The notes under the pieces are model-generated. The model was not told the origin of the DNA and did no database searches. It saw nothing but the letters and a program-made list of their open reading frames with translations. This document shows positions 44,999-53,856 of a stretch of 64,000 bases of DNA, in pieces (position 1 is the first letter of the stretch; each line of letters opens with the position of its first letter). The position numbers were made by a program, and so were the translations under genes. The stretch is from Mesorhizobium sp. M4B.F.Ca.ET.203.01.1.1 (GTDB lineage Bacteria > Pseudomonadota > Alphaproteobacteria > Rhizobiales > Rhizobiaceae), in contig NZ_SRUO01000005.1 of assembly GCF_004791025.1 (NCBI RefSeq), positions 124,001-188,000 on the forward strand. The letters run 5' to 3'.

Positions 44999-45418
44999 TT
45001 GGAGCGCGACAGCAGTTTTCCGGCTGACAGAGCGGACATACCGTCCGACGACGGCGAAGCCTTGGCGGGCGTGACCGTCATCGTCTGCTCGTCCTGCCGC
45101 GACGAAACGGGTTCCGATGCCCATCCGCGCGCCGGCGCGCTGCTCGCCGAGGACACGCGCCGGGCTGCTTCCGGCCAGGACATACGCATCCGCACTGTCG
45201 AATGCCTCGGCAATTGCAAGCGTCGCCTAAGCGCAGCGCTTCTGCGTGACGGCTGCTGGAGCTACGTCTTCGGCGACCTGACAGCGACCAGCGGCGCCGA
45301 CCTCGTTGCTGGCGCAAAGCTCTTCGCCACCTCGACCGACGGCCTCATCCCGTGGCGCGGCCGGCCCGATTCCCTGAAGCGCGGCCTTGTTGCCCGCATC
45401 CCTCCCTCGACCTGCTGA
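44999..45418 (+). CDS. DUF1636 metal-binding protein
   Basis: About 139 aa. A DUF1636 core: VIVCSSCRDETGSDAHPRAGALLAEDTRRAA, CLGNCKRRLSAALLRDGCWSYVFGDL. The cysteines (CSSC and CLGNC) recall a thioredoxin-like 2Fe-2S ferredoxin. The frame opens at 44918, but that ATG lies in the riboswitch aptamer; the TTG at 44999 follows AAGGAG at 6 bases and is my choice, with GTG at 45071 as an alternative (115 aa). It sits between the riboswitch and cobW, so a role in cobalt or B12 metabolism is likely. Confidence 0.75.
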   Translation: MERDSSFPADRADIPSDDGEALAGVTVIVCSSCRDETGSDAHPRAGALLAEDTRRAASGQDIRIRTVECLGNCKRRLSAALLRDGCWSYVFGDLTATSGADLVAGAKLFATSTDGLIPWRGRPDSLKRGLVARIPPSTC

Positions 45419-45428
45419 AGGACTGACC

Positions 45429-46466
45429 ATGACCGCATCCGTCTCCCGAGTTCCCTGCACCGTCGTTACCGGCTTCCTGGGCGCCGGAAAGACGACGCTG
45501 ATCCGCAACCTGCTCGAGAACGCCAAAGGCAAGCGGCTGGCGATCATCGTCAACGAGTTCGGCGATGTCGGCATCGACGGCGAAATCCTCAAGGGCTGCG
45601 GCGTCGATGCCTGCCCGGAGGAAAACATCGTCGAACTGGCCAATGGCTGCATCTGCTGCACCGTCGCCGACGATTTCGTGCCGGCGCTCGACCAGATCCT
45701 GTCGCTGACGCCGAAGGTCGACCACATCCTGATCGAAACCTCCGGCCTCGCTCTGCCCAAGCCGCTGGTCCAGGCCTTCCAGTGGCCGAGCGTGAAGAGC
45801 CGCGTGACCGTCGATGGTGTCATCGCCGTGGTCGATGGCCCGGCACTGGCCGAAGGCCGCGTCGCCAACGACATGGACGCCCTGCAGGCGCAGCGCGCGC
45901 AAGACGAGACGCTCGACCACGACGATCCGGTCGAGGAAGTGTTCGAAGATCAGGTCGCCTGCGCCGACCTGATCATCCTGTCGAAGAGCGACCTGATGGA
46001 CGCCGCCGGTTCGGCCCGTGCCAACGCCATCATCAACGAACACTCCGCCCGCGCCGTGAAGATCGTGCCGACGTCGCACGGCAAGGTCGATCCCTCCGTG
46101 CTGCTGGGGCTTGGTCTTGCCGTGGAGGACGACATCGAGAACCGCAAATCCCATCATGACGGCGCATTCGACCACGAACATGACGACTTCGACACTTTCA
46201 TTGTCGACATTCCATCGATCGCCAATCCGGACGAGCTCGCAAAACGCGTCGCCGCCGCCGCCGAAGAGGAAAACGTGCTGCGCGTAAAAGGTTTCGTCGA
46301 GGTCGGCGGCAAGCCGATGCGGCTTTTGCTGCAGGCCGTCGGGCCGCGCGTCAACCACTACTACGACCGCGCCTGGACGGCCGAGGACGATCGCCGCTCG
46401 CGCCTCGTCGTCATCGGCCTGAAGGGGCTGAACCGCCCGGCGATCGAGCGTATCCTCGCCGGCTGA
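45429..46466 (+). CDS. cobW: CobW-family metal chaperone GTPase
   Basis: A 345-aa COG0523 GTPase: P-loop GFLGAGKTTLIRNLL near residue 20, NEFGDVGID, the metal-binding CICC (GCICCTV), SKSDLMDAAG and a C-terminal CobW domain. CobW is thought to deliver cobalt to the CobNST chelatase. An acidic/His-rich loop (HHDGAFDHEHDDF) may bind metal. The ATG at 45429 follows AAGGACTGACC. Confidence 0.93.
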   Translation: MTASVSRVPCTVVTGFLGAGKTTLIRNLLENAKGKRLAIIVNEFGDVGIDGEILKGCGVDACPEENIVELANGCICCTVADDFVPALDQILSLTPKVDHILIETSGLALPKPLVQAFQWPSVKSRVTVDGVIAVVDGPALAEGRVANDMDALQAQRAQDETLDHDDPVEEVFEDQVACADLIILSKSDLMDAAGSARANAIINEHSARAVKIVPTSHGKVDPSVLLGLGLAVEDDIENRKSHHDGAFDHEHDDFDTFIVDIPSIANPDELAKRVAAAAEEENVLRVKGFVEVGGKPMRLLLQAVGPRVNHYYDRAWTAEDDRRSRLVVIGLKGLNRPAIERILAG

Positions 46467-46483
46467 GGCAGACCCGAACCAAG

Positions 46484-49400
46484 ATGCACATCCTCACCAC
46501 CACATCCGCCTCGCTCGACGATCTCGCCGAGCCTGTCGATCTCAGGCAGACGCCTGCGGATGTCGTGGCGCTGTCCTTCACCGACAGCGATCTCTCGGGG
46601 CTCGCGGCTGCATGGAAGGCCGACGCGGAACGATTGCCCTCAATGCGGCTCGCCGCGTTGCGCGATCTCCGCCATCCGATGTCCGTCGACCTCTGGATCG
46701 ACAGCGTCGCCCGCCATGCCAACGTCATCCTGGTCCGCATTCTCGGCGGCTATGACTGGTGGCGCTACGGCTGCGACCAGCTCGCCGCGGTCGCGCGCGA
46801 ACGCGGCATCAAGCTGGCGCTGCTGCCCGGCGAAAGCCACGACGAGGACCTGCGGCTGATCGAGGCCTCGACCCTGCCGCGCGCCGAGCTGGACGGATTG
46901 CTCGGCTATTTCCGCGAAGGCGGGCCTGCGAATATGACAGCGCTGGTGAAGAGGCTGGCGCGGCTGGCTGGGTCGGATGAGGCGGTTGCCGAGCCGGTCT
47001 GCGTCCCGAAGGCTGGGTACTACGAGCCGGGCCTGGGAGTTGTCGAAAAACCAGTCCTATCGAGCGTCGGCGCTCCTTCGCCCCCCTCTCTGTCCTGCCG
47101 GACATCTCCCCCTCAAGGGGGGAGATCAGCCGTCACCGACCCCGGCGCCCCTTCTTCAAGGGCGTCAAAAGAGCCATCTGCAACGTCGGCGATTGGCGAA
47201 AGCGTCGACGACAGCTCAATCTCCCCCCTTGAGGGGGAGATGTCCGGCAGGACAGAGAGGGGGGCGACGAAACTCGACGCTGACAACCTCAGCACCGCTG
47301 TCATCCCCATCCTCTTCTATCGCTCGATGCTGCTCGCCGCCGATGTCGCACCGATCGATGCGCTGGTCGAGGCGTTGCGCTCGCAAGGCATCGCGCCGGT
47401 GCCGATCTTCGTTTCGAGCCTCAAGGATCAGGCGTCTCTCGCCTTTGTCGAGAACGCCCTCGCCTCACTGAACCCGGCCGCCATCATCACCGCCACTGCA
47501 TTCGCCTCCGGCGCCGAACCCGGCGCGGAGACGCTGTTCGACCGTGCCGGCGTGCCGGTCTTCCAGGTCATCGTCGCCACCACGCGCCGCGAGGTCTGGG
47601 AGAAAAACCAGCGCGGCCTGGCGCCCGCCGACCTTGCCATGCATGTCGTGCTGCCGGAACTCGACGGCCGCATCCTGGCCGGCGCGATTTCGTTCAAGGG
47701 CGAGAGCGAAACCGACCCGGCGCTGGCTTTCCGCGCCTTCGCCAACCGGCCGGAGGCAGGTCGCATCGCGCAGGTCGCCAAGCGCATCGCGGCGTTCATT
47801 CGCCTGCGGCGGACCGAGCGGGCCGAGCGCAAGCTGGCGATCCTGATACCGGATTATCCGAGCGCGCCCGGCCGTACCGGCTATGCCGTCGGCCTCGACG
47901 TGCCGTCGAGCGTGCTCGCGATGCTGCATGACCTGAAGGAGGAGGGCTATGCGGTTGACGGGATTCCGCAATCGCCGCGGGAACTGCTGGATGCGCTGGA
48001 GGTGGGTGGGCAAGGCCTCTCCGTAGAGGCCTACTTCGCCTTTTCGGCCGAACTACCGAGGCCAGCGCACGATGCAATAGAGGCCGCGTGGGGCAAGGCA
48101 GAAGGGAAAGGTTCGCGCGAGGCGCCCCCCTCTGTCCTGCCGGACATCTCCCCCACGTGGGGGGAGATTGGCAGTTCCTCCGCCGGCTTTCCCCCTGCGA
48201 AGTCGGAGATTGGCGAAATCGACGGCGCGAGCCTGATCTCCCCCCTTGTGGGGGAGATGTCCGGCAGGACAGAGGGGGGCGCGACAGAACGCGAGCCTTC
48301 GCGGCTAGCGCACGAAACCCACTTCCCCTTCCGCGCAGCGACCTTCGGTAACGTCACCGTGGCACTCGCCCCCGATCGTGGCCGCTCAGTCGACCGCCGC
48401 GCCGACTACCATGACCCCACTTTGCCCCCGCGCCACGACCTGATCGCCTTCGGCCTCTGGCTGCAAAAATCGCTCGGGGTCCACGCCCTCATCCATGTCG
48501 GCGCGCACGGCACGCTGGAATGGCTGCCGGGCAAGACGGTCGCGCTCTCCGATATCTGCTTCCCCGAGATCGTCACCGGCGCGCTGCCCGTCATCTATCC
48601 CTTCATCGTCTCCAATCCCGGCGAGGCGGCGCAAGCCAAGCGCCGCATCGCCGCCGTCACGCTCGGCCACCTGCCGCCGCCGCTGACTGGTGCGGGCCTC
48701 GATGAGAACCAGCAGCGCCTCGAGCGGCTGGTCGACGAATATGCGCAGGCCGACGGGCTCGACCGTCGCCGCCGCGACCGCCTGGCCAGGCTGATCGTCG
48801 AGACCGCGCGAAAAACCGGGCTTGCCTCCGAAGCTGGCGTTGCCAGAACCGACGCGCCGGACGAAGCGCTGCGCCGCATCGACGCCTGGCTCTGTGACCT
48901 CAAGGATTTCGCCGTCAAGGACGGACTGCACGTCTATGGCCGCGCGCCCGAGGGCGAGGCTGATCCGCTGCGCAGGCAAAGCGCGAAAGCGGAAAAAGCG
49001 GCCCTTCTCGCCGCGCTCGATGGCCGCCACATCAAGGCCGGACCGGCCGGCGCGCCGGCGCGCGGCCGCTCCGACGTGCTGCCGACCGGCCGCAACCTGT
49101 TCACCGCCGACCCGCGCACCATGCCGACGCCGACCGCCTATGACCTTGGCCAGGCGGCGGCGGAAGAAGTCGTGCGCAGCTACATGCAGTTGCATGGCGA
49201 CTGGCCGCGCTCGCTGGTCATCGACCTCTGGGGCTCGGCCTCGCTGCGCACGGGCGGCGAGGAGATCGCTCAAGGCCTGGCGCTGATGGGCTGCCGGCCG
49301 CAATGGGATGCCGCCACCGGCCGCGTCACCGGCATCGAGGTGCTGCCACCGGCAGCACTTGGCCGGCCGCGCGTCGACGTCACCTGGCGCATTTCCGGCC

Positions 49401-50242
49401 TGTTCCGCGACATGTTCCCGACCCAGATCGCACTGATCGACGCCGCCGCCACCGCCGTCGCCAGCCGCGACGAGGACGATTCCGAGAACCCGCTCGCCGC
49501 GGCGAGCCGCGCCGAGGGCAAGATCGGCCCGCGCATTTTCGGCACCTCGCCCGGCACCTACGGCGCCGGCGTCGAGGATCTTTTGTCCAGCGGCGACTGG
49601 GTCGGCCGCGAAGAAATCGGCCGCGCCTATCTCGACGCCACCTCGCATGCCTATGGCGGCGCCGACGGCGAGGCGACTTCCGCGCCCGGCGCCTTCGAGG
49701 GCCGCATCGCCGAGGCCGACCTGCTCGTCCACACCGGCGACGATCCCGGCCGCGACATCCTCGAAGGCTCGGCCGACGTTGCCTTCATCGGCGGGTTTTC
49801 GGCCGCCTTGGCAGCACTGGGCAAAAATGCCGATGTCATCGTGCTCGACACCACGGACCCGCAAAAGCCGAGGCCGCGCTCGGTGGGCGAAGCGGTGGCC
49901 AGAGTGGTCCGCGCCCGCGCCGTCAACCCGCGCTTCATTGCCGGCCAGATGCGCCATGGCCCGCGCGGCGCCTCCGAATTCGCCGAGACCGTCGACCGCC
50001 TCGTCGGCTTTGCCGAGACCACGCATGCCATATCGGGCGCGCTGATCGAGGCGGTGCACGATGCCTATCTCGGCGACGCGCACGTTCGCGCCTTCATCCT
50101 GCGCGAGAACCCGGCTGCCGCGAAGGTGATCGCGGAACGCTTCCTCTCCGCGCGACGGCGTGGCCTATGGCACCCCTTGCGGAACTCCATCGACGACGAT
50201 CTCGCCGCGCTGATCGCCGAAGCCCAGCAGGTGGCGGCATGA
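46484..50242 (+). CDS. cobN: Cobaltochelatase subunit CobN
   Basis: A 1252-aa magnesium/cobalt chelatase-like subunit that inserts cobalt in hydrogenobyrinic acid a,c-diamide together with CobS and CobT (not in this window). Motifs: LVDEYAQADGLDRRRRDRL, HVGAHGTLEWLPGKTVALSDICFPE and VDVTWRISGLFRDMFPTQIALIDAA. Two palindromic repeat elements at 47079-47266 and 48122-48282 are inserted in frame and encode foreign segments (residues about 199-262 and 546-600). These make it slightly long for the family. It is uncertain whether the inserts are tolerated as loops or spliced out. Confidence 0.93.
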   Translation: MHILTTTSASLDDLAEPVDLRQTPADVVALSFTDSDLSGLAAAWKADAERLPSMRLAALRDLRHPMSVDLWIDSVARHANVILVRILGGYDWWRYGCDQLAAVARERGIKLALLPGESHDEDLRLIEASTLPRAELDGLLGYFREGGPANMTALVKRLARLAGSDEAVAEPVCVPKAGYYEPGLGVVEKPVLSSVGAPSPPSLSCRTSPPQGGRSAVTDPGAPSSRASKEPSATSAIGESVDDSSISPLEGEMSGRTERGATKLDADNLSTAVIPILFYRSMLLAADVAPIDALVEALRSQGIAPVPIFVSSLKDQASLAFVENALASLNPAAIITATAFASGAEPGAETLFDRAGVPVFQVIVATTRREVWEKNQRGLAPADLAMHVVLPELDGRILAGAISFKGESETDPALAFRAFANRPEAGRIAQVAKRIAAFIRLRRTERAERKLAILIPDYPSAPGRTGYAVGLDVPSSVLAMLHDLKEEGYAVDGIPQSPRELLDALEVGGQGLSVEAYFAFSAELPRPAHDAIEAAWGKAEGKGSREAPPSVLPDISPTWGEIGSSSAGFPPAKSEIGEIDGASLISPLVGEMSGRTEGGATEREPSRLAHETHFPFRAATFGNVTVALAPDRGRSVDRRADYHDPTLPPRHDLIAFGLWLQKSLGVHALIHVGAHGTLEWLPGKTVALSDICFPEIVTGALPVIYPFIVSNPGEAAQAKRRIAAVTLGHLPPPLTGAGLDENQQRLERLVDEYAQADGLDRRRRDRLARLIVETARKTGLASEAGVARTDAPDEALRRIDAWLCDLKDFAVKDGLHVYGRAPEGEADPLRRQSAKAEKAALLAALDGRHIKAGPAGAPARGRSDVLPTGRNLFTADPRTMPTPTAYDLGQAAAEEVVRSYMQLHGDWPRSLVIDLWGSASLRTGGEEIAQGLALMGCRPQWDAATGRVTGIEVLPPAALGRPRVDVTWRISGLFRDMFPTQIALIDAAATAVASRDEDDSENPLAAASRAEGKIGPRIFGTSPGTYGAGVEDLLSSGDWVGREEIGRAYLDATSHAYGGADGEATSAPGAFEGRIAEADLLVHTGDDPGRDILEGSADVAFIGGFSAALAALGKNADVIVLDTTDPQKPRPRSVGEAVARVVRARAVNPRFIAGQMRHGPRGASEFAETVDRLVGFAETTHAISGALIEAVHDAYLGDAHVRAFILRENPAAAKVIAERFLSARRRGLWHPLRNSIDDDLAALIAEAQQVAA
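47079..47266. repeat. Palindromic element inserted in cobN, copy 1
   Basis: About 46-bp terminal inverted arms (CGCCCCCCTCTCTGTCCTGC... and the exact reverse), with a 95-bp middle that carries GGCGATTGGCGAAA. No stop codon occurs in the cobN frame, where it encodes PSLSCRTSPPQGG and ISPLEGEMSGRTERGA. Confidence 0.85.
48122..48282. repeat. Palindromic element inserted in cobN, copy 2
   Basis: The same arms (GCGCCCCCCTCTGTCCTGCC... and its reverse), 161 bp, with the shared GAGATTGGCGAAA in the middle. Read through in frame as PPSVLPDISPTWGEIGS and ISPLVGEMSGRTEGGA. Confidence 0.85.
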
Positions 50243-51705
50243 ACGCCTTCTCGCGCCGCGGCGCCTGCCCTGCCCTCAGCGCCCCGATGCAGACCGGCGA
50301 CGGACTGCTGGTGCGGCTCAATCCGGTCGCTGGAGGACTTACCCCGAAGTCGCTGATCGGACTCGGCGAATCCGCCTTGCGCCACGGCAACGGCATCATG
50401 GAAGTGACCGCGCGCGGCAGTTTGCAGATCCGTGGCCTAACGGCGGAAAGCGCGCGCCTGCTGGCGGCGGAGGTGGATGCGCTGGGCATTGCCGTGCGCA
50501 TCGGCGTGCCGGTCGAGACCGGGCCACTGGCGGGCATAGATCCGCAGGAGGTTGCCGATCCGCGCCCGCTCGCCGAGCGGATCAGGGCGGCCGTCGAAGA
50601 GGCCGGGTTGACGCCACGGCTGGGACCGAAGGTGTCGGTGGTTGTCGACGGCGGCGGGCAACTGGCGATGGACGCGGTCACGGCCGACGTAAGGCTGAAG
50701 GCGGTGCGGGCCGACGCGGCCGTGCACTGGAGTTTGTCTGTCGTCGGAGACGCGCGCAATGCAATGCCGCTGGCGACGGCCGACGAGGATGCTGCACGCG
50801 ACATCACTGTGGCGGCACTCAGGATGGTCGCGGAAAAAGGCCGTGAGGCGCATACCCGCGACTTGTCGGAGCGGCAGCTTAATTCACTCGCAAGTTGGCA
50901 CTCTGTCGCCCCCCTCTCTGTCCTGCCGGACATCTCCCCCTCAAGGGGGGAGATTGGCAGCGTCGACGCCGGCTCCCCATTTTCAACGTTGCAGATTGGC
51001 GAAACCATTGGCGAGAGCGTAATCTCCCCCCTTGAGGGGGAGATGTCCGGCAGGACAGAGGGGGGGGCCTCGCGCAAACCTATCGGCCTTTTCCCCTTGG
51101 CCGGCGACACTTTTGCTCTCGGTATCGGCCTGCCCTACGGCAGCATGCCGGCACAATCGCTCATCGAACTTGCCACGCAAGCCGCCGGCCTCGGCACCAC
51201 CGAGATCCGCCTGTCCCCCGGCCGCGCCATGCTCTTCCTTGGCCTCGCCTCAGTCGCCTGCACCTCGCTGCAAACCTCCGCCGCCGCCCTCGGCTTCGTC
51301 ACCGACGCCGCCGATCCGCGAATTCGCATCGCTGCCTGCCCCGGCACACCGGCCTGCGCCTCTGGCCGCATCGCCACCCGTGCCATCGCCGAAACCATCG
51401 CGGCGCAAAACAGCGACCTCCTCGACGCCTCGCTCAGCCTGCACGTTTCCGGCTGCGCCAAAGGCTGCGCGCATCCCGGCTTGGCCGCCCTCACACTGGT
51501 CGGCGACGAAAACGGAGCCGGACTTGTCGTTGGCGGGACGGCGAAGGCTCTTCCTGCCGGATACAGGCCGGGCTATGACGCCGCGCGCGGCGTTGGCGGC
51601 ATCCTTGCAGCGATCCGCGCGCAACGACATCGAGGCGAAACAGCCGCCGCCTGCATGACAAGGCTTGGCGCGGCCGGCATCGCCGACATCTATCGACAGG
51701 ATTGA
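50239..51705 (+). CDS. cobG: Precorrin-3B synthase
   Basis: A 488-aa siroheme/4Fe-4S-containing monooxygenase of the sulfite-reductase-like family. It has GLTPKSLIGLGESALRHGNGIMEVTARGSLQIRG at the start and cluster cysteines in ACPGTPACASGR and HVSGCAKGCAHPG. It oxidises precorrin-3A to 3B with oxygen, the marker of the aerobic pathway. A third palindromic element (50907-51068) is inserted in frame in the middle (VLPDISPSRGEIGS ... ISPLEGEMSGRTEGGA), between the two halves of the fold. ATG overlaps the cobN stop (ATGA). Confidence 0.93.
   Translation: MNAFSRRGACPALSAPMQTGDGLLVRLNPVAGGLTPKSLIGLGESALRHGNGIMEVTARGSLQIRGLTAESARLLAAEVDALGIAVRIGVPVETGPLAGIDPQEVADPRPLAERIRAAVEEAGLTPRLGPKVSVVVDGGGQLAMDAVTADVRLKAVRADAAVHWSLSVVGDARNAMPLATADEDAARDITVAALRMVAEKGREAHTRDLSERQLNSLASWHSVAPLSVLPDISPSRGEIGSVDAGSPFSTLQIGETIGESVISPLEGEMSGRTEGGASRKPIGLFPLAGDTFALGIGLPYGSMPAQSLIELATQAAGLGTTEIRLSPGRAMLFLGLASVACTSLQTSAAALGFVTDAADPRIRIAACPGTPACASGRIATRAIAETIAAQNSDLLDASLSLHVSGCAKGCAHPGLAALTLVGDENGAGLVVGGTAKALPAGYRPGYDAARGVGGILAAIRAQRHRGETAAACMTRLGAAGIADIYRQD
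50907..51068. repeat. Palindromic element inserted in cobG, copy 3
   Basis: The same arms and the shared CAGATTGGCGAAA as the two cobN copies, about 162 bp. It lies in frame without a stop and falls between the two halves of CobG. Confidence 0.85.
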
Positions 51706-51707
51706 GC

Positions 51708-52340
51708 ATGACGGCCTACGACTATATCCATGACGGCACCGCGATCTACGAACGCTCCTTTGCCATCATCCGCGCCGAGGCCGACCTGTCGCGCTTCTCG
51801 GACGCCGAGGCCGATGTCGCGATCCGCATGATCCATGCCTGCGGCCAGGTCGAGGCCGCCAGCCATTTTGTTTTCTCGAACGATTTCGTCGGCGCGGCCC
51901 GCGCGGCCCTTGCCGCCGGCGCATCGATCTTCTGCGACGCCGAGATGGTTTCGCATGGCGTCACCCGCGCCCGCCTGCCGGCCGGCAACGAGGTGATCTG
52001 CACGCTGCGCGATCCGCGTACCGCCGAGATCGCCAGGGAGATCGGCAACACCCGCTCGGCCGCCGCGATCGACCTCTGGGGCGAGCGCATCGCCGGCTCG
52101 GTCGTCGCCATCGGCAATGCACCGACGGCGCTTTTCTACCTGCTGGAGAAGCTCCGTGACGGCGGCCCCAAGCCCGCCGCGATCATTGGCATGCCGGTCG
52201 GCTTCGTGGGGGCGGCCGAATCGAAGGACGCGCTGGCGGAGAATTCCTATGGCGTGCCCTACGCCATCGTGCGCGGCAGGCTGGGCGGCAGCGCCATGAC
52301 CGCCGCAGCCCTCAACGCATTGGCGAGGCCCGGCCTGTGA
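51708..52340 (+). CDS. cobH: Precorrin-8X methylmutase
   Basis: A 210-aa enzyme that moves the C11 methyl to C12 to form hydrogenobyrinate. The conserved catalytic histidine is in CDAEMVSHGVTRAR; AEIAREIGNTRSAAAIDLW and PVGFVGAAESKDAL are family marks. ATG at 51708 follows ACAGGATTG, preferred over the TTG at 51702. Confidence 0.95.
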   Translation: MTAYDYIHDGTAIYERSFAIIRAEADLSRFSDAEADVAIRMIHACGQVEAASHFVFSNDFVGAARAALAAGASIFCDAEMVSHGVTRARLPAGNEVICTLRDPRTAEIAREIGNTRSAAAIDLWGERIAGSVVAIGNAPTALFYLLEKLRDGGPKPAAIIGMPVGFVGAAESKDALAENSYGVPYAIVRGRLGGSAMTAAALNALARPGL

Positions 52341-53095
52341 ACGCGATTGTAAAAGGCCGCCTCGTCGGCGTCGGCACCGGTCCCGGCGATCCCGAGCTAC
52401 TGACGCTCAAGGCTGCGCGGGCATTGGCAGAGGCCGACGTCGTCGCCTATTTCGCCAAGCGCGGCAACAACAGCAATGCGCGCGCCATCGTCGAGGCCCG
52501 CTTCCGGCCGGACATGATCGAGCTGCCGCTGCTCTATCCGGTGACGACCGAGATCGACAAGGATCACGACGACTATCGCTCGCAGATCGCCGATTTCTAC
52601 GAGCAGTCGGCGGAGGCGGTCGCGGAACATCTTGCCGCCGGCAGGATGGTGGCCGTGCTGTCGGAAGGCGACCCGCTTTTCTACGGGTCCTACATGCACC
52701 TGCATGTGCGCCTCGCGCATCGCTTCCCGACCGAGGTCATCCCCGGGGTCACCGCCATGTCCGGCTGCTGGTCGGCGACCGGCCTGCCTATCGTCCAGGG
52801 CGACGACGTGCTGACTGTCCTGCCGGGCACGATGAGCGAGTTCGAGCTGACGCGGCGGCTGGCCGACACCGACGCAGCGGTGATCATGAAGGTCGGCCGC
52901 AACCTGCCGAAAATCCGCCGCGCGCTGCAGGCGACCGGCAAGCTTGCCAAAGCCGTCTATGTCGAGCGCGGCACCATGCCGGGCAGCGTCTCGATGCGGC
53001 TAGCCGACAAGCCGGACGACAAGGCCCCCTATTTCGCCATCGTGCTGGTCGCCGGCTGGTCCGCCCGTCCCGGTGCTGCCGGAGCCAAGGCATGA
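52337..53095 (+). CDS. cobI: Precorrin-2 C20-methyltransferase
   Basis: A 252-aa SAM-dependent methyltransferase. GVGTGPGDPELLTLKAARAL is the family motif, then LSEGDPLFYGSYMHL and EVIPGVTAMSGCWSATGLPI. The GTG start overlaps the cobH stop (GTGA). Confidence 0.95.
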   Translation: MNAIVKGRLVGVGTGPGDPELLTLKAARALAEADVVAYFAKRGNNSNARAIVEARFRPDMIELPLLYPVTTEIDKDHDDYRSQIADFYEQSAEAVAEHLAAGRMVAVLSEGDPLFYGSYMHLHVRLAHRFPTEVIPGVTAMSGCWSATGLPIVQGDDVLTVLPGTMSEFELTRRLADTDAAVIMKVGRNLPKIRRALQATGKLAKAVYVERGTMPGSVSMRLADKPDDKAPYFAIVLVAGWSARPGAAGAKA

Positions 53096-53856
53096 GCGGC
53101 CGCCTTACCGTCATCGGCCTCGGTCCCGGCAACGCCGATCAGGTCACTCCGGAAGCGAGCCGCGCCGTGTCCGAGGCCAAGTTCTTCTATGGCTACAAGC
53201 CCTATGTCGACCGGCTCGAGCTGAGGCCGGACCAGACACGCATCGCATCCGACAACCGGGAGGAGCTTGCCCGCTCCAACGAAGCGCTGGCCAAGGCCGC
53301 CGAGGGCCATGACGTCGCCGTCGTCTCCGGCGGCGACCCCGGCGTCTTCGCCATGGCAGCCGCAATCTGCGAGGCGATCGAGGCCGGCCCGACGGAATGG
53401 CGCGCGATCGACCTTGCGGTCGTTCCCGGCGTCACCGCCATGCTTGCCGTCGCCGCCCGCATCGGCGCCCCGCTCGGCCACGACTTTTGCGCCATCTCGC
53501 TCTCCGACAATCTGAAGCCCTGGGATCTGATCGAGCTGCGCCTGCTGGCCGCCGCCGGCGCCGGCTTCGTCGTCGCGCTCTACAACCCGATCAGCAAGGC
53601 GCGCCCCTGGCAGCTCGGGCGGGCCTTCGAATGTTTGAAGGCGATCCTGCCCGGGACCACGCCGGTCATCTTCGGCCGCGCCGCCGGCCGGCCGGACGAG
53701 CGTATCGACGTGCATCTGCTCGCCGATGCCGATGCGGAAAAGGCCGACATGGCCACCTGCATCATCATCGGCTCGCCGGAAACCAGGATCATTCGGCGCG
53801 GCGACAAGCCGTCGCTGGTCTACACGCCACGCTCGGCAACGGGCTCGAAAAGATGA
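53092..53856 (+). CDS. cobJ: Precorrin-3B C17-methyltransferase
   Basis: A 254-aa methyltransferase that contracts the ring while methylating C17. Motifs: GLGPGNADQVTPEAS, YGYKPYVDRL, SGGDPGVFAMAAAICEAIE, PGVTAMLAVAARIGAPLGHDFCAISLSDNLKPW. Overlaps cobI by 4 bases. Its last 37 bases overlap the end of cobK on the other strand. Confidence 0.95.
   Translation: MSGRLTVIGLGPGNADQVTPEASRAVSEAKFFYGYKPYVDRLELRPDQTRIASDNREELARSNEALAKAAEGHDVAVVSGGDPGVFAMAAAICEAIEAGPTEWRAIDLAVVPGVTAMLAVAARIGAPLGHDFCAISLSDNLKPWDLIELRLLAAAGAGFVVALYNPISKARPWQLGRAFECLKAILPGTTPVIFGRAAGRPDERIDVHLLADADAEKADMATCIIIGSPETRIIRRGDKPSLVYTPRSATGSKR

Noticed and set aside
47079..51068. CRISPR-like repeats in cobN and cobG
   Set aside because: Only three copies, spaced by 0.9 and 2.6 kb of coding sequence, each palindromic and without regular spacers; no cas gene.
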